NCBI GenBank assembly: GCA_963576475.1
Contig: OY754990.1
Coordinates: 5,609,756 to 5,673,755 of the forward strand
DNA length: 64,000 nucleotides
Direction: 5' to 3'
From: Molanna angustata
Taxonomy: Eukaryota > Arthropoda > Insecta > Trichoptera > Molannidae
Shown: piece by piece, positions 21,963 to 32,590 of the stretch
How positions within the stretch are numbered: the stretch's first letter is position 1
Layout of the letters: each line of letters opens with the position of its first letter
Made by a program: the position numbers and the translations under genes
Notes under the pieces: model-generated
The model's database searches: none
The model's input: the letters and a program-made list of their open reading frames with translations, nothing else
Told to the model about the DNA's origin: nothing

Positions 21963-22330
21963 AAGCCATGGTTCCATGATAAAGCTTTTGACAAACATTC
22001 CATCAGCTTTATGTGTCATATCCGCATGGGACACTGTTGTACCAGAGAGCATTTAAAAAAAATAGGGATCATTGATAGCAGTCTCTGCGAATGTATGATT
22101 GGTGATGAGACACTGGATCATTTGTTTCTTGAATGCCCCATAAACGATAGGTATCCGTCCTTTTTTACCGACCTCACAGAGATTGATGTTCCAATGCCAA
22201 CAAATGTGAGGACATTGTTGAGCTACAATTCCAGGCAGGTAAACATTTTGTTCAAAAAATTCATCAAAATTAATGACATTAAAATTTAACTCTGTACATA
22301 AAATAATTTAAATTGATCGAAGTAAAATAA
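21963..22330 (+). pseudogene. LINE (I/Jockey group) C-terminal fragment with CxC...H...C motif
   Basis: In-frame from about 21963: KPWFHDKAFDKHSISFMCHI, RMGHCCTREHLKKIGIID, SSLCECMIGDETLDHLFLEC, PTNVRTLLSYN, stop near 22289. R-x-GHC..T..HL..IG, then C-x-C-x8-H-x4-C, is the typical end of ORF2 in I- and Jockey-group LINEs after RT/RNase H. About 110 codons without a break. The 5' part is missing. Confidence 0.8.
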
Positions 22331-22495
22331 ATATACAAAAATAATTTAGGTTTCTCTCTATTTTGACAATTTAATATTTTAACTTAGATGGCTGAGAACA
22401 CTCTTAACGGGTGAAGAGCCAACAAAAAAAAAAAAAAAACCTTTTTCTATTTCCGATGGAGCTTCAGCCCAAAATGGAGTCTTGGCCTGCAAATT
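22331..22495. other. AT-rich spacer with poly-A run
   Basis: The A17 run at 22422-22439 may be a retroposon tail. Nothing else recognised. Confidence 0.3.
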
Positions 22496-23080
22496 CCCTC
22501 TTTCAAACTCATACATACATACATACACGCCATGTCCCTTGTGGGGTAGGCAGAGAGAACCGAACGCCACATTTTTCTATCCTGGCACGCATCCCTCGCC
22601 TCGTCCACATTCATGCATTGTCTCATACATATTCGTCTATTGCTCACACTTCTAACATTTCCGTCTTTCAAAATTTCGTTCACATAATCGTGCCATCCCT
22701 TTCTTCGGCGTCCCCGACCTCTTTTTCCAATTAATTCCGCTCTGTATATTTTCTTCGTCAGGCGCTCCTCATTCATTCTCCCCATATGACCAAACCGTCT
22801 AAATATGTTCACTTTCATTCTAGTAATGACATCTTTCGTCATCTTACATACATTCCTTATGTCCTCATTTCTTACCCGGCGTACATCGTTCTATTACAAA
22901 TCCTTCTTTACGATCTCATTTCAACTGCATTTATTCTGCTTTCATGCGTCTTCTGCCATGTCCAAGTTTCACTTGCATACGTCAAGGTTGGCACTACGAT
23001 GGCGTTATGGATGGCAACTTTGGCATCCTTTGATATGTTGCAATCATTCATAATTGGATCTTTCAAACTCCTACGTGTTT
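22496..23080 (-). pseudogene. RTE-like LINE (subfamily a) C-terminal fragment
   Basis: Minus-strand open part (22842-22550): KDVITRMKVNIFRRFGHMGR, RLTKKIYRAELIGKRGRGRR, KGWHDYVNEILKDGNVRSVS, LSAYPTRDMA. Upstream (22843-23080) the match continues with frameshifts. It ends leftward at a CATA microsatellite (22509-22526), the element's usual 3' end. Confidence 0.85.
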
Positions 23081-23192
23081 AACATGACCACATTTATCCA
23101 ACTGTGTGAAGTTGATTCAAAAGGGACATTTTGTTCAAACTTGACACAATCAGAGCATAATATATCTCAAAGATAAGTCTATTGCTCTTTTA
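23081..23192. other. Spacer before the Harbinger element
   Basis: Nothing recognised. Confidence 0.3.
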
Positions 23193-23982
23193 CGGGCTAT
23201 TTCACCACCTCTGGATAAAGTGCCCGATAGCCAATCTAACACAAATCTAACGGATAAACCGAAAAATGCGTTTCACGACTCTTTGATAGCTCTATCCCAT
23301 GGATAAAGTTCTAGATATGTTGTCTAGCGGAATAGGTTCGAGATAAGTGATAGATAAGTTAAACTGAGTATAAGTTATTTTTTAAATGATTGAAATTTAT
23401 GACCAAATCGACGATGATATCGTATTTTTACATAATACGAGACAAAATCGGCGTCAGAGATTTATTCCAAATGCGAAAAGATTATTTTTCGGAGTTCGAC
23501 AATATTGATTTCAAGGCGAGGTTTAGATTGACGAAAACGTCTGCACAGAATATTTTAGGACTCATAAAAGAAATTATTTTTTCTTATATCTTATTTTCTA
23601 TAACATTTTTATGCTGACAAACTAAATCCACCAACACGTTGATGTCATCGTCTCAGAAATTCGTAGTTCTTTCTCTTTTATACATTCTCAAAATATTTGA
23701 AATATCTTGTTTTGTGTCCACGTGTTCGTATTGACCGCGTGTTTATTTACCGTTGTCCGTTGCTTACTGCGACTTTTTATGATTTACAATGTGACAGCTT
23801 TATCAACCCATAGACAAGACCATTGAAATAGATGAAATTACAACGTTACCACCTTTTATCCGTCGGATAACAATCTGTAAGAAATTTGTAGGTGGTGAAA
23901 CGCTCGCTTCATTTATCCTTAAGATAAATTTATCTTATGGATAGTTATCTAGAACTTTATCCAGAGGTGGTGAAATAGCCCG
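23193..23982 (+). mobile_element. PIF/Harbinger relic element
   Basis: Terminal inverted repeats of about 29 bp: CGGGCTATTTCACCACCTCT GGATAAAGT at the left, with the exact inverse at 23954-23982. The GGGC-type end suits PIF/Harbinger. A 3-bp target duplication is not clear (TTA at the left, TGT at the right). Inside is a fragment of Harbinger transposase, so this is a deletion derivative. Confidence 0.75.
23390..23740 (+). pseudogene. HARBI1-like transposase N-terminal fragment
   Basis: From 23390 the 75-codon frame contains IIRDKIGVRDLFQMRKDYFS and EFDNIDFKARFRLTKTSAQN followed by ILGLIKEI. This resembles the N-terminal block of HARBI1-like transposases (RDR..P.....D.EF..RFRLTK.....LL..I). 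After the stop at 23615-23617 the same frame continues TNTLMSSSQKFVVLSLLYIL, which could be the following (S/P)..QLLLTLRFY block in decayed form. The DDE catalytic core is missing. Confidence 0.6.
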
Positions 23983-24395
23983 TGTTGATAATGTTCTGCG
24001 ATAATCCACTCGTTTGAGGTTACTACGAGTGATCATAGCCAATACTCATGTTGTTATAATTAATATTGAAAACGAGGTAGCAAATGAAGTAAGTTCTGAC
24101 AAAGTCCATATATTATAATAACATAATCTACAATATAAATCACAAAAATATGTGTATTAAAATTGTCCCCTATAAAAGTTAGCACTCGTGTTTTTCAACA
24201 TCAATAGTAAACATAGTGTGAACGCGGATATGAAATTATAGATCTATTCTCTTTAAAACAAGTATCCACTAATTATCGACAAAATTCATTTCTTTGGCGT
24301 GTTTGTAACAATATAAATAATTCAATACTTAACTCACCAGAATTTGACGTATTCCAGTGTAGTATTACCTACAGGGGCGAGAAATGTTCTTAGTG
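23983..24395. other. Unassigned DNA
   Basis: No family recognised. Confidence 0.35.
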
Positions 24396-24399
24396 CTAA

Positions 24400-24928
24400 G
24401 TTCTTTAATGATATGTGATTTGCTTGTGAATAGGTATGAACTTTTTTTTTTATTGTAATTTAATATTTTCATTTTTATTGTAATTATGTGATATGTAATT
24501 TGCTTGTGAATAGGTATGAACTTTTTTTTTATTGTAATTTAATATTTTCATTTTTATTGTAATTATGTGATATGTAATTTGCTTGTGAATAGGTATGAAC
24601 TTTTTTTTTATTGTAATTTAATATTTTCATTTTTATTGTAATTATGTGATATGTAATTTGCTTGTGAATAGGTATGAACTTTTTTTTTTTATTGTAATTT
24701 AATATTTTCATTTTTATTGTAATTATGTGATATGTAATTTGCTTGTGAATAGGTATGAACTTTTTTTTTATTGTAATTTAATATTTTCATTTTTATTGTA
24801 ATTATGTGATATGTAATTTGCTTGTGAATAGGTATGAACTTTTTTTTTTTATTGTAATTTAATATTTTCATTTTCATTGTAATTATGTGATATGTAATTT
24901 GCTTGTGAATAGGTATGAACTTTTTTTT
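24400..24928. repeat. Tandem repeat, about 79-bp unit, 6-7 copies
   Basis: The unit contains GATATGTAATTTGCTTGTGA, ATAGGTATGAAC, a T8-T10 run and TTGTAATTTAATATTTTCAT. Copies start near 24411, 24490, 24569, 24648, 24728, 24807 and 24887 and differ mainly in T-run length. The minus-strand frames are translated repeat. Confidence 0.95.
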
Positions 24929-25254
24929 ATTTTTATTAATGTTTTAATGTTTTTTTTTTTTATTTTTTTTATTTAATGTTTTCATTTTTATTGTAATTTT
25001 AACATTTATTGTAAGTAATATTATGTTAACCTCGGCTGCAGGATGAAACTTTATCTATTACAGAAACACAATATACCTATTGTGATGTTGTATTTTTCAT
25101 CCTGCAACTGATGGTATGGCCTATCAGCGGAGACCTATAATTGGCTGCTCGGTTGTTATCCCAATTGAAAAACTATAATTGATAGCTGTTGGTCTCCCAA
25201 ATAATTGTAAAATAAAATAAAATAAAAAATAGATAAGATAAAAGTGGACTGTAA
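24929..25254. other. T-rich DNA with an inverted repeat
   Basis: GCAGGATGAAA (25040) is repeated inverted as TTTCATCCTGC (25096-25106). This looks like a LINE 3' UTR (compare the hairpin at 61150-61195) but has no coding match. Confidence 0.4.
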
Positions 25255-25798
25255 ATTTGGAATATGTGTATTAAGCGGATCAAAAGTTATCAGGAACAGT
25301 CGGACTCACACACAGACAGACACTAAATGTTACTAGAGTCTACAATCTGAATCTACCCGTTTGCATTCTGTTTCCGGTTGGCTCTCTGATTGGTTGAGAT
25401 CTCGTAGTATTAAGTCAAATGAGCTGTGAAATTTTATATTAAATGCGAAAAATTAAAAGAATATTATATATTTAATTTATAATAATTTATAATTCAATTT
25501 ATAAAGCAACTCGCTCACGCGAGTCGCTATTATTATTATACACAAACTTAAACCTAACCTAAGAATGCAGAAAAGAAACTCAGGGGCTAGACGCTACTCT
25601 AAATGTTCTACATCAAATTCCGAGTTAATCCATGTAAATAACACATATGCTGCGAAGATTGGTGTTTTTTTTTTTTACTATAAAGTTGAAAAAGTATAAT
25701 AAATATAGACCTTGCCATACAAAACCTCGCAGATGTTGTCTTTGAACTTGTGTATCTGTCAAGAGAAATAAATTCTCTTGAACAAATTGACAGTTGGA
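25255..25798 (-). mobile_element. Degenerate Y-family Helitron, truncated, with a nested MITE
   Basis: GCGGATCAAAAGTTATCAGG and, after the insertion, AATTCCGAGTTAATCC, ATATGCTGCGAAG and TCTCTTGAACAAATTGACAG TTGGA match minus-strand Y up to its TC start at about 25797. The half that would hold the CTAG end is missing. A 267-bp MITE splits it. Confidence 0.75.
25332..25598 (+). mobile_element. MITE with 9-bp target duplication and a stable hairpin
   Basis: CTAAATGTT is duplicated at 25323-25331 and 25599-25607. Ends: ACTAGAGTCTACAATCTGA against the inverse AGTAGCGTCTAGCCCCTGA. Inside is the hairpin ACTCGC-TCAC-GCGAGT (25509-25524) and AAACCTAACC (25549-25558). A 9-bp duplication suggests the Mutator superfamily. 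The Mutator-like element at 54529 carries a covariant of the same hairpin. Confidence 0.7.
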
Positions 25799-27489
25799 TA
25801 TATACAAAAAATACAATATCTACACAATTCAATCTTACAAAACAAGAATTTAACAGTAACAAAGAAAGAAACGTTAACTGTAAAACATATAACATCAGCC
25901 TCAAGAATCATATATGAAGAATGTGGAAAAACGAAAACAAATATTAATTGAAAACAGATTTTATTCACTTATTTGAACAGTTTAGTACATGTCCACTGGA
26001 CATTGACCAGACCACTATAATCTCAATTATTTCATATAATGTGTTTAGATATTTGGAGCCTGGTATACATATTACTGTCTAACATTTAGGTATATTTATC
26101 TACCGTTATTATTTCTATCCAATTTACCTCCTGCGAGATATGAGTCTATTTGTTTTCAGTGAGATGAGCAGCTGAGTTTCACAAAGGTTAATAAATTAGC
26201 ACTTTATTATTACAATGTAATAATATCAGTTGTAAAAACATCAAATGTTCTCCCAGATGCACAAGGAAGCAGTGGCGTGATCTGAATAAATTTATTTTAA
26301 CGTCTAAATCTCCCGTAGATAGTTGTGCCACTGGAAGAAGAATAATTAATTTCCGTCGCAGCATCCATTTGTAGAGAGTTAATAATTAAAGATGCAAATT
26401 TCGATGCAGATTTTGCGCCAGGCGTCGGCAACCATATAGTCAAGTATCTCAGCGTGCCATGTAGATTTAAGAAATATTTTTACACAAAGTTGTACCACAT
26501 ACGAACATAGAACGGTAGACTCAGAACACGGCATACGGTAAAAACCGTTCATAATAGTATGATGAATAACTGACTAAGCCATAATTCAAAACTAAAAAGA
26601 TTTAGCTGATGTATGTAGACTAAAAAAGTGACTACATACGTAAAGTAATTTTGGGAAGTGTGTAAATTAAACGCATTTGAAGTGTTATGTTAGCAAATTT
26701 AGGAGTACCTACTACAAGGTACCGCTTTTGGACCCACTCTGTTTATTATGTATAATAACTAACACGAAGAATTAAATAAGAAGATAGTAGGTTGTTTGGG
26801 CGTTTTTAAGATCCGGCCTACCTATATTCCATCTTGGCTTATTATCACCACGCTGAGACCAGACGTCGCCCACCGCCCAGGGAAGAAGTTAGTTGCAATT
26901 TTTCACTGGTGTCAGAGACGTGAATTCGCTATTCATATTTTCAATAAAATTTTTACGTTCCCACTAAGTGTTGTGTACCAATTTAAGAAAAATTAAGAAA
27001 CTCTAGTCGAGAAAAGCGGAAGGCATCATCCAGTGCATTGCCAAGAAGTCGATCTTAGTTCCTGACGATAAATTTCTCTTGTCCCATCCCAACCCGACCA
27101 ATTCCTTCAAAATATACAGTCCACTTAAGCGAGTCGGCAGTATCGTCCAGAGCCAATATTACCAATTTTCATTTCGCCAGGGCCACAACAGAAGGCATGT
27201 TATTATCATTTAATGATCCGGCGGATATTTTGTGGTATTTAATATTAACCATTTTTGCCTCACTTCGCAGGCAGATAAAAATACACTATTTCAATATGTT
27301 AGTCTCGACACGCCAGTCGATGAAAAAACAGCGCTTCCAAAACATTTCGCTAAGTGACTCATAAAAAATAGTCGTTTATAGCAAATAATACAATTCTAAA
27401 ATCATAATATATTACATTGAACAGTCTTAATAAAAAAAATAGTAACGAAGATTTGAAAAGAGTAAATAGACAATTTCGAAATGATTTAC
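25799..27489. other. Unassigned DNA, 1.7 kb
   Basis: No repeat family or domain recognised. The largest plus frame (26796-26996, 66 codons) shows no known motif. This is one of the few stretches without obvious transposon content, so it could hold unique sequence. Confidence 0.45.
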
Positions 27490-27655
27490 AACATTCATAC
27501 CATCACGGCATATCCCACAATGTGGGGTAACCAGAGAAAGGTGTGCATTGCCTTATAAAAGGGAGAACAACACATCTATGTATACCCACACACCAGTCTC
27601 GTATCACCAAAAAAGGCACTACATTCAGAATGGGTGGTGAACCTCATTGCTGAAC
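27490..27655 (+). repeat. Repeat family T, seed of the 106-bp satellite
   Basis: It matches 20890-21060 up to GGTGGTGAACCTCATTGCTG. That phrase is also the end of every satellite unit that follows. Confidence 0.85.
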
Positions 27656-28468
27656 TATGTGAGATGTTATTGTTGCCTGTTGTATTTTCTATTACCCGGC
27701 TCTTACGAGACACCCGAAACACTACATTCAGAATGTGTGATGGTGAACCTCATTGCTGAACTATGTGAGATGTTATTGTTGCCTGTTGTATTTTCTATTA
27801 CCCGGCTCTAACGAGACACCCGAAACACTACATTCAGAATGTGTGATGGTGAACCTCATTGCTGAACTATGTGAGATGTTATTGTTGCCTGTTGTATTTT
27901 CTATTACCCGGCTCTTACGAGACACCCGAAACACTACATTCAGAATGTGTGATGGTGAACCTCATTGCTGAACTATGTGAGATGTTATTGTTGCCTGTTG
28001 TATTTTCTATTACCCGGCTCTTACGAGACACCCGAAACACTACATTCAGAATGTGTGATGGTGAACCTCATTCCTGAACTATGTGAGATGTTATTGTTGC
28101 CTGTTGTATTTTCTATTACCCGGCTCTTACGAGACACCCGAAACACTACATTCAGAATGTGTGATGGTGAACCTCATTGCTGAACTATGTGAGATGTTAT
28201 TGTTGCCTGTTGTATTTTCTATTACCCGGCTCTTACGAGACACCCGAAACACTACATTCAGAATGTGTGATGGTGAACCTCATTGCTGAACTATGTGAGA
28301 TGTTATTGTTGCCTGTTGTATTTTCTATTACCCGGCTCTTACGAGACACCCGAAACACTACATTCAGAATGTGTGATGGTGAACCTCATTGCTGAACTAT
28401 GTGAGATGTTATTGTTGCCTGTTGTATTTTCGATTACCCGGCTCTTACGGGACACTCGAAAACAATGA
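27653..28468. repeat. 106-bp tandem repeat, about 7.5 copies
   Basis: The unit runs from ACTATGTGAGATGTTATTGT through ATTACCCGGCTCTTACGAGA to GGTGAACCTCATTGCTGA. Copies are nearly identical, with single changes (CTAACGAGA in one, TTCCTGA in one, a diverged last copy). The regular 72-codon frames spaced 106 bp apart are artefacts. Confidence 0.97.
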
Positions 28469-28792
28469 TTTAAAAGAATGGAAGCACTATTCTAAGCCGG
28501 TGCCTCACAGTTACAACAAATAATTAATTGTTTTTATTGACAAACGTTTTTTTCAACATTTCAATAGAGACGAAGTTGGGATATTGTAGAAGAACCAGTA
28601 ACTCGAGGCAAAAAGGGATAGGGAAAAAAATCCAATGTTTGCGTATATTCAATTTAAATAAAGAATATTTAAATAATTAAATTTTATTTTTTCCAACCAC
28701 CCTCGGCAATAGATTATCCTTTTCTTCTCAACTTATGAATCTGTCGATATAAATGTATTCGTCTATCATGTACACGCACACATGCACACCCA
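28469..28792. repeat. Repeat family R fragment and flanking AT-rich DNA
   Basis: CAATAGAGACGAAGTTGGGA and GAAGAACCAGTAACTCGAGG (28561-28608) match family R. The rest is unassigned. Confidence 0.5.
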
Positions 28793-29221
28793 CTCTCATA
28801 CGGTGACAGGAAAATTATTCGAAAAACAATTATTCGAATGCTCAATTTTACGAAAATCAATTTTACGAATGGCAATTATTCGAATCACATTTTTTCGAAA
28901 AACAATTTTCCGAACACACAATTATCAGAATTTACAATTGTTCGAATTTTTATGACGTCATGTTGGTAGTATTGTGAGAGGAATAAACCATAGATTTTTA
29001 TTATAATATACTAGATGTCGTAGTTAGCAAATTTTGTATGAATCGAAAACAAATGACTCACTTTTTGCACGGAGTATTACATATACATAGTATATTATCT
29101 TATCTAAAGTAATAAAGCAATCAAAATGTTAGTGTTTGTGTGTGTGTATGTGTGTGTGTGTGTGTGTGTTTGTCTCACGCCTTCTGAAAAACCAAGAGCA
29201 TCAAAAAATCTAATTTATGTG

Positions 29222-29960
29222 CGAACGTGTACCTGTATACCTGATGCAGTGTCACGCTAAAAATAATGCGATAAAAATGCTGAATTTTAAAAATATTTCA
29301 ATAATTATTTTTTTCATACAAAATTTTCCAAGTCGTATCTGTCAAAAAAGTGTACATTTTGCACGCAAATATCTGTTAGTTTAAAAGTTAGAAGTACGTA
29401 TTTACACGAAGAAAATATATTTTCAAATATAACTTAGCGTTTAAGTGAAAAACATGGTGAATATTTTGTATAATTATAATGTTAAACTTATTTTTAAAGT
29501 AAGCGTTTTGTACATAAACGCCGCCATTTTAATATCTTTTCATACAATATTTCATTTTCCCACCGAATGAATATGTTCTTGAAAATAATAAACCTTTGAA
29601 ATAAATGTAATTATGAAATAATAAAATGAAACACAAGACATTACGGCAAGTTTTAAGACATATATTGTAAAAATGTGTTTATTATTAGTTAAGATGTAGG
29701 CATAATAAAATTGCATAATTTGTAAATAATATTTGATTTTTCTGACAATTTTCATTTTTATGGCATCGAACAAACCAATGTAGGTACCTACATATTCAAA
29801 AAAGTCTCAAACCATTTGATATTTTTAAAGTATTGGAATGGTTACTATGGTAACGGAAAGATTCTGATATTCAAATTAAATTTGTTATGAATAGAATTTC
29901 TTTAGAATATTGTTGTAGGTAGGTACCTACCTATTACTATTTACTTACAAATCAACAATA
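29222..29960 (+). repeat. Helitron A block S, first copy
   Basis: Starts GAACGTGTACCTGTATACCT and includes AAAATATTTCAATAATTATT, GCGTTTTGTACATAAACGCC and the X-box-like GTTACTATGGTAAC at 29841-29854. It is repeated at 30555-31330 and in Helitron B at 33636-34400. Confidence 0.9.
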
Positions 29961-30029
29961 TACTGATTTCCTATCGGAAAATTGTATGCGATGTGCTCCT
30001 AAACCGTTTGTCCGATTACAATGAAACTT

Positions 30030-30440
30030 TGGTGAATTGTCGAGCGTGTGCCCGGGATGGTTTCTGGATTTAAACTTTTTTCTTATTCTTCTTTTTCTTC
30101 GTGTATTTGGTCATTTAACCTATGAAGGGGGAGTATCCTGGGAGAAGAAGGTCCAGCTGTCCTTCCATCTCTTCGCAGGTCTTCCAAGACGGTTTCTGGA
30201 TATAAACTTTTTTCTTCTTCTTTTTCTTCATCGTGCATTTGGTCATTTTACCTATGAAGGTGGACTATCCTGGGAGAAGAAAGTCCAATTTTCCTTCCAT
30301 ATCTTCGCAGGTATCTGGATTTGAACTATTTTCTTCTTCTTCTTCGTGTATTTAGTCATTTTACCTATGAAGGTGGAGTATCCTGGGAAAAGAATGTCTT
30401 TTCATCTCTTCGCGGTTCTTCCAGGATGGTTTCTGGAATG
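30030..30440 (+). repeat. Helitron block M: about 120-150-bp tandem repeat
   Basis: Units pair a TTTTCTTCTTCTTCTTC run with TTTACCTATGAAGG(G/T)GGA, TATCCTGGGAGAAGAA and CCATCTCTTCGCAGGT. It includes a 95-codon frame (30037-30324) with a similar one at 34461-34745. Their similarity follows from the DNA repeat and there is no recognisable domain. Confidence 0.85.
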
Positions 30441-30554
30441 AAACTTTTCTTAACCGGCTGAAGAGACGGGATGTAATGAAGGGAAGGGACGTAATGAGGA
30501 ATTGAAGGGACGGGAGGTACTGAAGGGCCTGAAGGGACGGGAGGTACTTAAGGG

Positions 30555-31330
30555 AACGTGTACCTGTATACCTGATGCAGTGTCAGGCTAAAAATAATGC
30601 GATTAAAATGCTGAATTTTAAAAATATTTCAATAATTATTTTTTTCATACAAAATTTTCCAAGTCGTATCTGTCAAGAAGTGTACATTTTGCACGCAAAT
30701 ATCTGTTAGTTTAAAAGTTAGAAGTACGTATTTACACGAAAAAATTTTACTTTCAAGTATAACTTAGCGTTTAAGTGAAAAACATGGTGAATATTTTGTA
30801 TAATTATAATGTTTAACTTATTTTTAAAGTAAGCGTTTTGTACATAAATGCCGCCATTTTAATATCTTTTCATACAATATTTCATTTTCCTACCGAATGA
30901 ATATGTTCTTGAAAATAATAAACCTTTGAAATAAATAAAATTATGAAACAATAAAATGAAACACAAGACATTACAGCAAGTTTTAAGACGTATATTGTAA
31001 AAGTCTGTTAATTATTAGTAAAGATATAGGCATAATAAAATTGCATAATTTGTATATAATATTTGATATTCCGGACAATTTTTATTTTTATGGCATCGAA
31101 CAAACCAATGTAGGTACCTACATACATATTATTCAAAAAATGTCTACAAACCATTTGATATTTTTTACATGTTCTATGGTTACTATGGTAACGGACACAT
31201 TCTGATATTCAAATAAAATTTGTTATAAATCGAATTCGAATTAATTTAGAACATCATTGTAGGTAGGTACCTACATACCTAATACTACTTGAAAACCAAC
31301 AATATACTAAGTTCGTATAGGAAAATTATT
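30555..31330 (+). repeat. Helitron A block S, second copy
   Basis: Abruptly follows the GGGACGGGAGGTACTTAAGG stretch. Closely matches 29222-29960 and, for several indels, Helitron B's copy more closely. A second X-box-like GTTACTATGGTAAC lies at 31179-31192. Confidence 0.9.
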
Positions 31331-31379
31331 AAACTATCTTAGGTTAACTACAATACACATGTCATTCAATCTACAAACT

Positions 31380-32590
31380 ATTTCCTATAGTGAAATTCTT
31401 CTTTTATTTAAGTAGACCTTTGGGTGATTTTTTATACAAACTATTTCTTGGAGTTTAATTCTTCTTCCTCTTCTTTTGTGAAGTCATTTGGGACAGTTCA
31501 TAAATAAACTATTTCCTATAGTCTAATTTTTCTTTTTCTTAATTTATGTAGACCTTGGGTGAGTTTTTATACAAACTATTTCCTACAGTCTAATTCATCT
31601 TCTTCCTCTTCTTTTATGTAGCCCTTTGGGTGAGTTTTTATACAAACTTATTCCTATTATCTAATTCTTTTTCTTCTTATTTTATGTAGACCTCTGGGCC
31701 AGTTTTGATACCAACTATTTCTTTTAACGTATTTCTTCTTTTTCTAATTTTATGTAGACCTTTGTTGAATTTTGTATAAACTAACTTCCTATAGTCTTAT
31801 TTTTCCTCTTTTATGTAGACCAAGGGAGAGTTTTCATGCAAACTTTTCCTTTAGTCTAATTCTTCTTCGTCTTATTTTATGTAGACCTCTGGGCCAGTTT
31901 TGATACCAACTATTTCTTTTAACGTATTTCTTCTTTTTCTAATTTTATGGAGACCTTTGTTGAATTTTGTATAAACTAACTTCCTATAGTCTTATTTTTC
32001 CTCTTTTATGTAGACCAAGGGAGAGTTTTCATGCAAACTTTTCCTTAAGTCTAATTCTTCTTCGTCTTCTTTTATGTTTTACCTTTGCGTTAGTTTTTAT
32101 ACAATCTATTTCCTGCGTTAGTTTTTATACAATCTATTTCCTGCGTTAGTTTTTATACAATCTATTTCCTGACGTATAATTATTCTTCTAATATGTAGAC
32201 CTTTGGGTCAGTTTTTATATTAACTACTTTCTATAGTCTAATTCTTCTTTTTCTTATTTTTTGTAGATCTTTTGGTTAGTTTTTATACAAACTATTTCCT
32301 TTAGTCTAATTCTTCGTTTTCTTATTTAATGTAGACGTTGGGTGAATTTTATATAAAATATTTCCAATATTTCAATTCATCTTCTTCTTCTTTTATGAAG
32401 ACCATTTGGTCAGTTTTTTATATAATACATTTACTATTGTGTAATTCTTCTATTGGATCTTTTATGTAGACCATTGGGTCAGTTTTTATTACAAACTATT
32501 TGTTATAGTCTTATACTTATTCTTTTTTTTTCATTTAGTCTTTTGGGTTAGTTTTAAGTCTTATAGTCTATTGTATAGAAATATTATAAA
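31380..32590 (+). repeat. Helitron block U: about 65-bp degenerate minisatellite
   Basis: About 18 units of TTATACAAACTATTTCCTAT, AGTCTAATTCTTCTTC and TTTTATGTAGACCTTTGGGT. A larger duplication (31655-31870 against 31865-32060) and a 29-bp triplication at 32080-32165 (CTGCGTTAGTTTTTATACAA) sit inside. Confidence 0.85.

Noticed and set aside
24529..24877. Minus-strand lysine-rich frames with internal repeats
   Set aside because: Antisense of the 79-bp AT-rich tandem repeat.
24400..24928. CRISPR-like array (also considered at 38473 and 41886)
   Set aside because: Units are contiguous tandem repeats without unique spacers, in a eukaryotic genome.
27753..28468. Six near-identical 61-72-codon frames spaced 106 bp apart
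   Set aside because: They are frames of a 106-bp tandem repeat, not a gene family.
30037..30324. 95-codon frame repeated at 34461-34745
   Set aside because: The similarity is explained by the Helitron M-block DNA repeat; no domain and no other sign of coding.
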